Assembly: GCA_026874595.1 (NCBI GenBank)
Contig: CM049319.1
Coordinates: 56,738,917 to 56,802,916 of the forward strand
Length of the DNA stretch: 64,000 nucleotides
Direction: 5' to 3'
DNA from: Sipunculus nudus
Lineage: Eukaryota; Annelida; Sipuncula; Golfingiida; Sipunculidae
The stretch's first letter is position 1; every line of letters begins with the position of its first letter. The notes below the pieces were generated by a model. That model worked only from the letters and a program-made list of their open reading frames with translations. It ran no database searches and was not told the DNA's origin. The position numbers and the translations under genes are program-made. This document shows positions 10,541 to 23,284 of this stretch, piece after piece.

Positions 10541-12774
10541 CTGAAGACAAGAGAAAACATTTCTCAACACAGTGATACTTTTTACTTTCATTATTATAAG
10601 ATTATTATATATTATTATAATATTATTAGTTGGTTATCTCTCATGCTGGGATGCTGGATACCTCTCCAATAACAGGTACAGACACATTAATAAAATGCAA
10701 TATTATGTGTATTAGCTCATGAATGCTATTTGTTAATTTTTACTGGTAACGAAAGTTCCTTGGCAAAATCGTCCCGTTTCATATCTCCAGTTCACCTGTT
10801 TTTTATGATGCAATGGTTCTGTGTGTGAGTAGACTCAGTCCATCATAACAAGGCTGCTTGACCACAGGTCAGATTTTGAGAATGTGCAACAACTCCCCAA
10901 ACAAGGCAAAGAAACATGAAAAAAGAAACACAGAAGAAACACCAGTTGGAAGCTTGTAAATCTTGATTTGAAAAGCTGTGTGGTGCTGCTAAAAGGTGGC
11001 ATGCACAATTTGTTTTGTGCTTATGGCAAGGACTGTGCCCAGTGCAAGCTTTTTTTCACTTGTGTTCAGGAGTGAGCAAACAATTTTAGAGCAAAATATT
11101 GGCAAGTATGATAATGTTAACACTCCATAAGCAGCAGTTACGCTATGCTGAAATGTTCGCTACACTATCCTCTGCAATAAACAAAGGTTGCCAGTCAGGT
11201 TTGGCCATCAGCTGGTGCTGTCTCTGTGCAATTCCCCCTGCATGATATTTACCCAAGCCCTTGCAGGTATCACCAGCACAATGGGATTTTCTTAGAGGTA
11301 CTGGTCTGGCACTGTTCAGAGCGTAGATAATGTTTTAAGGAGAAAAAGCAATATATCATGTATTAAATATATGTGGTATGTGAACAGGTCCCTTTTAAAA
11401 TACATTAATGGCATCAATAAATAATTCTATGAAATAATCTACAAAGTTCATATCCAGGCCAACACGGAGTCATTTTCCAAATCTCCTCGATAAAGTACTA
11501 AACCTACTTGGCTGAAAGTAGCAAATATACCCCTTCAAGATGTCAGGTTCCTCAAGATGTCAGCACCTGATGTAATTTTGCTTAATACATAAGCTTTAGG
11601 AACCAGATTGTAAAAGCTTCAGATTAGTCCTTCATTTATCCCACTTTGTTCATTAATGTAACTTGAATTATCATTCCTTGTTTTACAATCCAAGTGTTTC
11701 ACAGATTAAATGTTATTATTACAATTAGGTTTATAATTTAGAATGCCAGTGTTTCATAGTCCAGTGCACAATTGTTCATGTAACATCAGACATAAGAGTT
11801 AATTAGTATTTGTCTAACTCTCAAGGTGCCAGGGAAGGTGAATTGATTAACAAACTGTCTGGCATTAATTAGATTATGTATTCACCATTTGGCTTTGATA
11901 GGGAAAGAACTGAGATGTTTACTTTCATGTATTAATGTGTATGTGTTATGTAATATGTGCCTTGCATGATCTGCTATAGAAAGGTAAATGTCAATTATGA
12001 ATGTTGAACATGTATATGTATGTGTACTGGTTACTTAACCAGGCAGTCAGTGTCTGGACTTCATCAGATACAAGTGATTATAATAAACAAGTAAACTGCT
12101 ACAGAGTTCTTGTGGATTCAACTTTACCACATACAACACAACATCAGGAGGAACAAAAACCTACACGGCCATAATATGTAAACACAAACACAATCACTGC
12201 AGCTGCATCTGAACCTGAATGAACCTACAAATGTCATCAATTCTTCTTTGTTAGAAGGAAAACCTCTGAACAAAGTTTCATTTAAATCTGTAGAACGAGA
12301 CAAATGACCCAATGAAGGAGCATCATGGGTAATTAACAACACATACCATAGTATTTGACAATCACAGTTACAGCAAATTCTAATGTATAGCATACACTTA
12401 AATGTTTTGAAATAACAAACAGTACTGGTACATCACATAAATAAAACAACTAACTGCCCATAAATAGAGAATGAACAGTAACCTATATACATGTTTTGAC
12501 TCCTCATACTGTTCAAACAATGGCATAATGAGAAACCCTAGTGATGTCAGTGGTTATCCAGAAACCCTCTGGCCCCAAGTTTTTGTTTCTCTGTTATTAC
12601 ACTGATATTTATTATCAACAAGGCTGATACGTGTCAAACCTGTTACAATAGGGACTGAGATTATGGTAGATCCATTTGGTAGCCTAGAGGCAACACAATA
12701 CAAAGGGACAGAGAGGTAAATAACAAGGGAGGGATATATGGTATGGATGGGGTTGGGGATGAATCAGCCCACTA
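10541..12774. other. gene-free intergenic stretch
   Basis: No exon-like frame, TIR pair or tandem array is recognised. There is an ATT/TAT-rich low-complexity patch at about 10,595-10,630. Confidence 0.5.
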
Positions 12775-13588
12775 AAGGGGAAAAGGAGGGGAAACAGATC
12801 TTGACAAGGACCGGGAAACAGAACTCAACAAGGGGAGGGAAACAGAACTTGACTAGAGAAAGAAACAGAACTGGATCTAAGGAGGGAAACAGAACTGGAC
12901 CAGAGGAGAGAAAAAGAATTTGACCAGAGGAGGAAAAAAGAAATTAACCAGAAAAGGGAAAAAGAATCTGACCAGGGAAGGGAAAAAGAACTGGACCAGA
13001 GGAGGAAAAAAGAACTTGACCAGAGGAGGGAAAAAGAACTTGACCAGAGGAGGAAAAAAGAACTTGACCAGAAAAGGGAAAAAGAACTTGCCCAGGAAGG
13101 GAAAAAGAACTTGACCAGGGTAAGGGAAAAAGAACTTGACCAGAGGAGGGAAAAATAACTGGACCAGAGGAGGGAAAATGAAATTGACCAGAGGAGGGAA
13201 AGAAAACTTGACCAGGGGATTGAAACAGAAATTGACCAGAGGGGGGCAAAAAGAACTTGACCAGAGGAGAGAAAAAGAACTTGACCAGGGGATGGATACA
13301 GAACTTGACCAGAGGAGGGAAAAAGAACTTGACCAGAGGAGGGAAACAGAACTTGACCAGAGGAGGGAAAAAAACTTGACCAGGGGAAAAAAGAAATTCA
13401 CCAGGGGAGGGAAAAAGAACTTGACCAGAGGAGGGAAAAAGAACCTGACCAGGGGACAGAAACTGAACTTGACCAGGAGAGAGAACTGGAATTGACAAGA
13501 GGAGAAAAAAGGAACTTGAACAGGGAAGGGGAAAAAAACATGACCAGGGCTAGGAAAGAGAAACTGACCAGGAGAGGGAAAAAGAACT
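12775..13588. repeat. 24-bp purine-rich minisatellite, about 33 copies
   Basis: The unit is close to gaccagaggagggaaaaaga followed by actt. Units are mostly 24 bp, with 22-27 bp variants. The + strand is nearly all purine apart from the acc/ctt words. Because 24 is divisible by three, several frames remain open: 240 and 184 codons on the - strand, and shorter ones on +. They would encode octad repeats such as FFFPPLVK or KKNLTRGG. The frames depend only on repeat length and have no start context or domain, so I do not treat them as genes. Confidence 0.95.
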
Positions 13589-14145
13589 AACCGTGACAAC
13601 CCGACTCAGTAGGCAATCAGATAATTGGGCTGGTAAGCCTACTCGAGTCATGATTCAAGTAATGTCATGGAATGTATCGCAATGGTCTTGCATCAAGTTG
13701 CATTCATATAGTGGTAAAGGGCCGATATTCTCAATATTATGCTAAGAATGATAAATTAACACAACAGTATACATGTGAGCTCACAACCCTAACTGAAACA
13801 CCGTCTCCATGGACACGGGTCTTTCCTGTATCGCCTGCAAGCTGCCTGCGTCTTGTAACCCGTACGAGCCATGCTTGTGTTCACGTGGTCATAACTTCAA
13901 CAAACATGCCGAGGGGTTTACCAATGTGCTGGGTTAAAATGGAACTTTTCTCACTCATGTTTGGTATTATTTGAAAGTGCACAAAAAATGCTAACGATTA
14001 GTCTGGTTTATTTTGATTGACAGTGTACCTGTAGGCCATAATTTTTGCATCTTCATAAGGCCTTATAATGCGATCCTCAGCCTTAGATGTAATGACACTC
14101 TGGCGCCAGTAATATGGTCACAATGCCAGAGGTCGATGTGACGCA
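13589..14145. other. 557-bp non-repeat block interrupting the minisatellite
   Basis: Relatively CpG-rich single-copy-looking sequence between the main array and its detached tail. A 100-codon frame (13,672-13,974, +) is present but has no recognisable domain. No terminal inverted repeats were found at the block's edges. It may be an insertion into the array or original spacer. Confidence 0.4.
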
Positions 14146-14290
14146 AGAAAAAGAACTTGACCAGGGGAGGGAAAAAGAATTTGACAAGGGGAAGGAAACA
14201 GAAATTGCCCAGAGGAGGGAAAAAGAACTTGACAAGGAGAGGGAAACAGAAATGGAGCAGTGGATGGGAAACAGTACTTGACCATAATAG
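14146..14290. repeat. detached tail of the 24-bp minisatellite
   Basis: Six further copies of the same unit (aaaaagaacttgaccagggg type) in the same orientation as the main array, separated from it by the unrelated 557-bp block. Confidence 0.93.
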
Positions 14291-17200
14291 GGAAAATCCA
14301 CAATGACTTAGGACAGAAATTTTTTACCATGGCTAAATTGAATGGCCCCTTGAAAAAAAAGTGCACTGTACCCAGAATGTAGCATCAACATAGTGACTTT
14401 GCATGTGTTTATGTTAACTTTGCTTGCTAAAGATATTTTTTTTCTATTTCTTACACTTGGTAATGAAGGGCTTCCTAAATACTAGATCACAGTGTATCAA
14501 CACATCTGGGAGAGGAAGACACTTCAGATTTTGGTGAAAAAGAATGTTTCAGTCACTTCCACAAGGTGGTTACGCAAACACTCTGAGATTTTAGGAAGAC
14601 TGAGACATCCATAAAATATTCCGCCGGATTGTTTTGCTTGGAAACACAACTCACGTGGTGACTGTTTGGGTGAGGTCTGACCTAGCCAGACAGCGATAAA
14701 AAGTTGAGAATACATTCTCATGCTGGAGCTTATGATGGTGTATATGACCCTCACTGCGGCCAAGGTCTTAGGTGTTTACATAAGAAGCTCTGAGCTGTTA
14801 TGTTACATAGATCTGTACAATACTGAACAAGACATGTAGAACCTTGAGAAACAGACCTACCACACAACCAGAGAAACTGCCTAAAATTCTTTAAAAAAAA
14901 ATTTACTTAGGAAGCTGTCAGAGACCAAAAAGATACCTCCCCTAACATTCTAAATCAACAGATCTGGAATATTACCAGTATCCTGAACAAACTCTGGTGT
15001 GTTCTCCTTAAGGAAAAAGGAAATTTATCATTATGACATCACGCACAGAGAAATGAGGCATGGTTCACCAGTAGCCCTGGATGGAATAATATCAGTTTAT
15101 TTAAATCATGATAATGATATAAAATTTATTGTATTAAATAGTGATATTTATTTTCAGTGTATTGCACAGTAAATCCAACACTTGTCATCGTATCACAATT
15201 TTCAATACTTTCCCATATGTTTCTGGGATTATCTATAAGCCAGTAAAGCCCCAGAGCTTTTTCAGAATGTGCATCTGTCAGTTTTTTCAACACTGTCAAA
15301 TTGAATATAAAACTATTCATATATATATATATATATTTTAATAATAATGACTTCTATATGCAGAATCTTAAATTTAAATGATATCCTTGAAAATTAATGA
15401 TTTTCTGAAGGGAGAGATACACTGGTGATGCCATTACCTTTAGGTAATAATCCTATCAGGGCATGGCATTCCCATATTTGGCTGACTGTGAAAAATTTCA
15501 ACACCTTGGCTGAGATTCAAACTCAAAATCTCCCTGTACTCCACACTAGAACATGTGGCATCATCTGTAGACACTTGGCAAGCTTGTGGGTTTATTTGAT
15601 CAAGTGGTATGCAAGGATAAATGCTTCACAGCATGTCCTTGTATCCACATACATATGGTGAGACCCAGGCCTTCCTCTGAATTACATGAATAGCTGATGT
15701 TTAGCATACATTTATGTACACAAACATCATACATTTACATTTTAAATTCATATCAAATCATACATGAATGATCCATGTATATATATAACACGAGGCATCT
15801 GGTATATAATACAGATTGGGCATCCCTCTCTGTTTGATCTACAGGTTATCCACATCAACCTCACATCTGTGGTTCTCGGCTGCTAGCCAACCACAGAAAC
15901 CATATCACTCGATTGGATATTAGTACATGAGGCAAATAATGAGCGAAAAGTGGATAAGATACATCCATTTATCAATAACCTAAGTACAGGCCTCCCACTC
16001 TCTTTTGAGAATTTTTTTTAATGATTTTATGACATTTTTTGTAAAGTTTTATGCTATTTTTATGCTCTTTACAAGCGCCTTTTATATGTTAGTTTATGCT
16101 GTTCAAACTAAAGGTCTCTATATATTTCATAGCATTTGCACATGATTATAACATAGGTAATACAGTTGATAAAGCAGAAGCCTGATTCTATAGTTTGTAA
16201 TTTCTGCTACTAGGACACACATGTAGGAGTCCACAAAAAAAAAATAAGCCAGGAAGAACCCCAAAGAGTTAGCTAGTAATGTTAATTATGATTCTTCCTA
16301 AGACTTCAGCATAAGAAGTTTATCCATTTCCTCAAACTGGCCTTATTTTCTATATTTCCAGCACTATTTTAAAACAAAGATACAGAAAAAAAGAAAATTC
16401 TACCGCTACATGGGTCACATCGCTCAGCTGAATTTTGGAAAATATTAGTAAGAACAAAATATTTTTATTTCTTTTGGTTTTCATGTATATAACCATTTGA
16501 AAAGCTAAGGGAAAATGGCCCTGCTACAATAAAATTCTGTAGATTATAGAATAATGGACATCACCTTAAGCATATGCACTGTGGAATACAAGAAATCATT
16601 TAGTGATGCACCATGGGAAAACATGGGCCTATGGTAAGTGTTATATAAAGGTTTCATTTCATAAACAAATAATGTGTGAAGGTAATTAATTTTTTAAAAG
16701 TTAAATATATGGCCATATGAGTTAAAAGTTAATCCAAAAATGTTTGACCAATATTCCTGATTTTAAAACTAAGTTTAACAGTGTTATTCACACCTAGGCC
16801 CAGCCAACTTTAAGAGATATGAATGAATTGCTACAAAGTATTTATATCTTCTTAAATCTTGTCAGTGAGCACTAACATTAGATCCTAAAATTTTATCACA
16901 TCTGAATATTAGGATTAAATTCCTGAACATTTTTTTCTTAAAGTATTAGTAAGTATTCTTGTAAGTATTTCTATGGTTACTGGTATTAATGATTAGAATT
17001 TTTGCAAAATTTATGAAAGTAAAATTAATTCACTAGCAAATGAAAATTTTCATGGAAGTCTCATACATTATCCATTATGCAGTACTGACACTGATTTTAA
17101 AACAAGAATTATAGCACCTTACAAGAAGAAGTTATTAATTTGTCCCCAAAAATTGAGGTAAAAGCACAGATCAGAATTTTTCATAAAAATGCTTTTAAAG

Positions 17201-19915
17201 TATGTACATAGATATCCTGTTAAACAAGCTACAGATAACCAGTGTTTTTTAAACAGATTACAGAAATTCTTTGCTCAACAGAATAATGTTCTAAAACACA
17301 ATAGGGAATAGCCTGAAATTGTCACGGTTAGTATTAAGATGATGAATGGAAAGGATAAAAAGCCAGAACACCTACCAACAAGTATATATAAAAGTATATA
17401 AAAAGTTAAAAGTAGCAGCCCTGTTAAACATTCTTCACATGTTTGTGCTATTAGAAAGCCCTGACCTGCAGACTATGGTTTTCATGTATATTGGGATGAC
17501 AGAAGGATCCCTATATTTATCTTCTCTGGATGGGCCTTCTACACTGGCAGCATTCTTGAAGCTTAAAACACAGAGCTGTTTAAACTACAATTATACTGCT
17601 TCTCATGTATTACATTATCTGAGGTGAGAGTGACAGCAATATTCCCTGATAATGCAATACTAATACACCTTCAGGAATGCTAGTGAAATTTATCATCAGA
17701 TAAATACATCTCTGGGTGACTCAGTGCAGAGTTCTATTTAGAGCCATAGTTTAAGATGTGACTTTTTACTGGCTGTACATAGTCTACCAACACAGACATA
17801 TAAATAATTGTAACAGTCTTTTTCTTACTATACAGTACTGTGGCCTACAATGCTAGAGACTTATCCAGCACTCAGTTCTCTGTGTTTATCAGTGTCAGTA
17901 GAACCTGGTATGACAGCTATAACATTACTGTTGTGAAAGTAATACTTAAGACTGAGTTAAGTTTTATATAAATGTTAGGCTGAGTAATTCTTGAGGCATT
18001 TCTTGAGACCAAATTCCGGACTGGAATGCTCATGACTTTTAAAATTAATGAGGATGACAAGTGATATCACTTCAGTGAATGTTCAGAATAACAGAAACTC
18101 CTCAATAACTGTCACATTTTGGGCAATACTATGTAAAGTAAGAATAACTAATGTATAAAATTAAAAGTCAAAGAATACAAAATTCACGGTAAATGACTTT
18201 AAATTGTTGCAGTTTCATTTGCCATCACAAACCTGTTTATATAATCAAAATATTTGGTGAGAAATGTACCAGAAATAGAACATATTATTGGTTACAACAT
18301 ATTTGTCATAACACTGGCCAAGGGGGCCATTTGTGTGTTGGTAAGCAAAGAAGGGGTGGGGCGATTTTAACTGTTGGGTGGACTGTCTGTTTGTCCTGTA
18401 TAGCAGAGAGTCTGTCCCAGAGGGATTCTTAAAGCAGCAAAAACATTTGGTCATTCAAAAGATTGTCCATTCCACTTGGTGTTCAACTCAGGAGCATATC
18501 TGTAGCCCAGGGTTTCACTGTATAATCACAGATTTACAGACATTGGGATTATTGATATTAAATACTATTTACTGAGTTGAACCACTGATGATTTGACTCG
18601 TGCTCATTTTCCTCAGTTTTTGGATAATTATCAGCAATTACCAAACCCTTTATCACATCCTTTGTAAAATACAAGTTTAGGCAGCAAAAAAGACACCCCT
18701 GATAGTGATAATAATTACTGGTATGGTAATGATTTAGAGTAATTAGACATCTGCTCTTCCAGGAAACACTGGATTATGATAAGTGAGCCTACAAGGATTA
18801 ATTGCAGAATTTGGGTAGAGCTCCTAGATTAGCCTGATATGATAAACATTTGAAAGTAAAACACAGGCATTAAGTTCTGGCTTTACACAGCCCTCTTGTT
18901 CTATACCTGCCAGCTGCAGCCAGCTGGGTCTGACCTGCTCAAGGCACACAAGGAGCTGTTCGCTTACAGACACTTACACAGATATGTAGAACCATCAAGT
19001 GTTTCAAGAGCAGACGAGATACCAGACTTTACTGCAGGCTATGTATCACAAAACAACACAAAACCCCTACATTTTACACCTACATCAACCCCCTGTACAG
19101 GGGTGGAAATAACATTTATATAATTATAACACTTTAAATGCCAAAAGAAACTAAGCACAGATACAGTGGAATGCCTTGTTGTTTGTGAGTATCTAAGACA
19201 TTTGCAATATGTGCAAAAAGGAATTAAAACTTCCATAAATAACAGGTCTCATCATCAAAGGCAACTCAAATGTAAAGGTTTGCTATTATAAATTGGATAT
19301 CAATTATTTAAATTACCTTCCAATAATGAACATTAAATTTTACTTGTTCAATGTTCACTTGCTTCTCCGTCCATTCATTTTGATTTAGCACATATTTTTG
19401 AATATTTAGTTTTTACATTATTGTATGGTGTGATTTAAAAAAAAAACAGAACCCTTGCAGAAAAATGAAAAACTGAAAATTGTGACATTTTAACCTCGCA
19501 AATATGTACTACTGTGGCCTACTCCAGAAGCCTACCAATGAAACATCAGGCTAGCACAGGCTCAAAAAAGTTCAAATTAGTTTATTTGATTGGTCCATGA
19601 TCTGTTCATGGAAAAGTCCACTGGATTCTATGTAAAAATGCCTGAGATAAAAATGGCTAAATTGAAAATAACCAACCATTAAAAATCAAATTTGAAAAAT
19701 GAAAGCAATAATATATACCTTCTACCCCAACTATCTGCTATAAACTAGTTCACTGTTGACCCCAAACCAATATTTGCCAATATTATATACATGTATATAT
19801 ACATACAGATATAGATGATGGTGTCAAATTTATGAGAACTAACTTTATTTCTTGACTTTTGAGACTGTTCTAATTTGATATCAATTCTCAAAGAACTCAG
19901 ACATCTGCTCATTCA
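14291..19915. other. gene-free intergenic stretch
   Basis: AT-rich. Frames of 60-95 codons occur, for example at 15,126-15,320 (-), 17,346-17,627 (+) and 18,896-19,123 (+), but none shows a recognisable domain or paired splice sites. It contains a short TA run at about 15,319-15,336 and one degraded SINE-like block listed separately. Confidence 0.5.
15480..15570 (-). mobile_element. degraded tRNA-like SINE fragment
   Basis: Read on the - strand it contains ggagattttgagtttgaatc followed by tcagccaagg, close to a Pol III B box (GGTTCGAATCC) in a tRNA-like setting. It aligns with the + strand block at 35,545-35,640, which has agatcgcgagtttggac and then a ccgccaagg tail. Both are decayed. Calling it a SINE is an inference from the B-box-like core and the second copy. 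Confidence 0.3.
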
Positions 19916-20050
19916 CTTTGATCAGTACATTTTTTCCTCAGCCATTTTTAACTCAGCGAGTTTTACCTTAGCCAGTTTTACCTCAGCCTTTTTTTTATTT
20001 TAGCCATTTTTATCTCAGCAATTTTTACCTCAGCCATTTTTACCTGGCAC
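19916..20050. repeat. short degenerate tandem repeat, about 16-21 bp unit
   Basis: Seven or so copies of a word close to tacctcagccattttt. An inverted relative, cctgagataaaaatggctaa, lies at about 19,641, so the two can pair as a loose inverted repeat about 340 bp apart. Confidence 0.8.
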
Positions 20051-20934
20051 TGTCCATTGAATAGGGATGACAAAACCAGATGATATGACTGATATCAATG
20101 TTAGGGTAAAGTGTTCTGGGTTTCATGGTTCTATGCATGAAAAGGAATAATTCTGATGTAATAACCTATAGTTTTTAAATTTTGTTGGTGACCGCAACAG
20201 CCTCCATCTTTTTAAGGCTTGTTTAACTAAGTATTGTGTATATCTCAGGGCTTTCAGGAACGTGGGGGTAAATATCTCTGATGCTCAGAATCTCTTACAC
20301 ACTCTCAGTTCTAAGGGTCCAAGCATCCAATGGGGTGTGCAAATTTCTGGATTTGAACCTTGGAGCAGTCAATGACCATTACCGGCTGCCTCAAACAAAC
20401 CCATCAGTTGTGTAAAAACATTGATAACTGAGGCTTACATTTCACTAGCTTATATTCATATAATGACATGATTTCTAATAATATAATATATGATAATTAA
20501 ATAAAATATAAAATAGATTCAATTTTTACAAAACCCTTCGAAATTGGACACATTAGGGATGCTCTAAACTAAGACAGGACTCACAAAATTTATGCCTGAG
20601 CATCCCAGACTCTTTAAATTATCTTCTTATTGAAAGCCCTGCATCTGTAGAATTCCATATTGTTTTGGACTCTGTGACACACAATTATCCTCTCATCTAC
20701 CAGGAGTTTACATTTCAACCTCTGCTGTAGGTTATTTAGCTTGAGAGATTTTATCAGGATGTTTTTGTGGACCTTTTTTTGACAGGGACCAACCATAAGT
20801 GCCGTTATCACACAGGTAAGACAGCACAACACCCTCTCAGGGCTGCACTAATACAAGTAGGTTTTAACTTGCAGTCTTACACCTAATTATGCTGTACCTG
20901 ACTTTACTTCAAACGTTAACAGAAGACTGTTCTA

Positions 20935-22175
20935 AACACCTGCTAAGATATCTAAGAATTATATGGTGTATTGCTCAGATATCAATGTATTACAAAGTGC
21001 ACATGATTTTCTGAAAATAACTTATAAATTTACTAAATATTGATACCTGAAGTGGTGCTCAGTAATTGGTGTATATTATATTAACACACCTATGGTGTGC
21101 TGTTCACTTCTGATATATCAGTGTAGTGCTCAGATATCCAAGTATTACATGGTGCTGCTGATATCAATGCATCTAAGGATATGCTGCTGAGATATCTATG
21201 TACAGTAGAGCGCCGTTTTTCCGAAAGCGTCAGGGGACAAGCTTTTTGTTCGTAAAAACGAACATTCGGAAATGCGGACAAGGGTCTAGCGGCAAGTTAG
21301 TACGACAGTTAATGATTAACTTTATTCCATTTTACCTGAGGAACATGGTGTTTCTTTTCGATATTCGTAATTGACGATCTGGACTATAAAAAAAATATTT
21401 GATAATTGCTGAGCATAATTGGCAAGGATCAGTCTAACCTGCTTTAAGGAAACGTGCGTGCTCTTTTTTCATCAATTCACTGGAGGGAAAGGTCAAATGA
21501 CATCACCAAGGAACACAGTGTTTCTTGTCGATACATGTAATTGAAGACCGGGACATATAAAAGCTGCTTGAGCACAAGCGTTTAATGAATTATACCTCAC
21601 CAATGTTGATGCGAGTAAACTGCTCGGTTATTTGGCATGACATCCATTCCCAAGCCGACGAACTATTCTTGCTTGAGGTGCAAACGAGATGTGGTTGATA
21701 ACACACAAGTGCTCTTGGATAAACTGCTCAGTCGCTTGCTAGGGGTACAAGAGGCCGAGCGTTGCGAGGCTAACTGCAGTTTTTAAACATTTGCCCCGCT
21801 GACAACATCGGCCCAGAACTAATTAATTAGGGTCACCACTGGGCGTAACACATGACTGCGGGCCTTGTGACTCCTAATTACAATACTCATTTTAGGTTTT
21901 TACATACTTGAAATATATTTCTGAAATACGAATAAATTTTCCATTCCCCATTTTAATTTTCGGAAAAACAAATTTTCGGAACTTTGGCATTCGGAAATAT
22001 GCGCTCTACTGTATTACAAACCATTATGCTCAGGAATTGATGTATTTGCTAATTAATGATACATTGCAAGGTGTGTGTTTACTTATCTCAGTGTATTACA
22101 TGGTTGGTTGCTGAAATTTGTATCACTGTGTTCTTGGTACAGTGTGACAGTGCTGCTCAGATATCAAGATCTAAT
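20935..22175. repeat. degenerate 40-45 bp tandem repeat, split by a transposon
   Basis: Repeated words gctcagatatc, aagtattacatggtgctgct and gatatcaatg recur from about 20,945 to 21,200 and again from 22,014 to about 22,175. The 809-bp element between them is a later insertion. Confidence 0.7.
21203..22011. mobile_element. TA-flanked DNA transposon, Tc1/mariner-pogo-like, non-autonomous
   Basis: The ends are perfect inverted repeats (cagtagagcgc), flanked on both sides by TA. Subterminal copies of ttttccgaa / ttcggaaa extend the symmetry imperfectly. The 809-bp interior has higher CpG than its surroundings and no transposase-length frame. Removing it and one TA gives atctatgtattacaaacc, which matches the surrounding tandem-repeat consensus, so the pre-insertion site is visible in the window. 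A TA target and a CAGT-type end suit the Tc1/mariner superfamily, including pogo/Tigger. Confidence 0.85.
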
Positions 22176-22947
22176 TCTAGATTTATCGACTGTTCTTATG
22201 CCCATGGACCACTATTTCCCAAAATTTCATCAAAATACATTGATAACTTGTGGTACCATTAATATTAATGTACAGACAGAAAAAAAAGATAAAGAATGTC
22301 TCCTGAAGGCCCAAAACCCATCAAAATTTTGCAAATGAATAATATTTGCTGATAAATTTACTGCAGAATTTTTAAAGTTTTAAAGCCATGTGGTCAAGAC
22401 GAACCACTGCTACCACTGACCAATAATATCTATCTGGAGAAGTGTAAACTCTTAATGAGAGCAGTAACACAAGCACTCCAGCAGCCCCTCTACAGACTGC
22501 AACAGCAAGCAGCCAGCCAGGGGAGCCTGGAGCTGATTAGATAGACAGCTCTCAATAAACATGACCAGGACAGCTACTGGCAGTCAAGCATCCTATCTAT
22601 CAGTGGCTGGTCCTCCTGTAACAGTGCTGGTTCACCTCAGCTGACCTACACGGGTACAGTACAGGTGAAACCCCCCACACTTAGCATGTCATAGGTCACA
22701 AGTAAACTGCTATCTACCAAACATCTCTATTGACATGGTTACCACTGCCCTGTCATAATATTGACATACACTCGGAACTTGTTAGCTACTGGATTTACTG
22801 TTACCATGCATGTCTTGAGAAGGTCTTCCATTAAGTAAGATACACAACAGTTATTCTGGTGATTTCCCACAAACTGTTTGTGTCCCAATACTAGGAGTAA
22901 GACCATGTAAATACTGTTATCTACTGATTTCTTTAAACAGATATTTA
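22176..22947. other. gene-free intergenic stretch
   Basis: No supportable exon. Sequence at about 22,480-22,680 is somewhat GC-richer (cagc/ccag words) but has stops in all frames. Confidence 0.45.
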
Positions 22948-23284
22948 GGCCAAAATAAAAAAAAGGTATGGTTCTCAGGCACTTTTTTCCATAAATCAAT
23001 GCGGGCGGGCGCTTTTTTTATTTTAAATTTTTTGGTATATTTCGATAAAAATGTCAAATGATAAGGGAAAAGCACGAAAATAACAGTTTTATTTTGCTAA
23101 ACAAGTAAAAGCACTACATAAAAAAGGAAATTGTATAATTTTATCTTCTTGAAAGAAATGTCGGAGCGGCAGCAGCTCAAAATTGGAAAGTTTTTATTGA
23201 AAATCAAAATAAAAATTTTTGATGCGGGGGTTTAAAATTGATGCGGGCGGTGCCTGAGAACCATACCTTAAATTTTTTTTGGCC
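22948..23284. mobile_element. PIF/Harbinger-like MITE, copy 1
   Basis: A 337-bp element flanked by TTA on both sides. Its inverted repeats of about 35 bp begin ggccaaaa, pass through an A-rich spacer and end in aggtatggttctcaggcac. A 3-bp TTA/TAA target duplication with GG-starting ends is the mark of PIF/Harbinger. A second copy is at 49,978-50,308. No transposase is encoded. Confidence 0.8.

Noticed and set aside
12877-13599. 240-codon open frame on the - strand
   Set aside because: It follows the 24-bp minisatellite exactly; overlapping frames on both strands are equally open, and there is no domain or start context.
14524-14763. 79-codon - strand frame with a hydrophobic start, considered as a tetraspanin TM3 exon
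   Set aside because: Sequence does not match TM3 of the confirmed tetraspanin, and position and phase do not connect to the 10.4-kb exon, which lies downstream.
15126-15320. 64-codon - strand frame beginning next to a TA microsatellite
   Set aside because: A plausible-looking peptide, but no family, no clear splice sites and no neighbours to join.
17346-17627. 93-codon + strand frame ending near a GAG|gtgaga donor
   Set aside because: No recognisable domain and no matching downstream exon; such frames arise by chance in this much AT-rich DNA.
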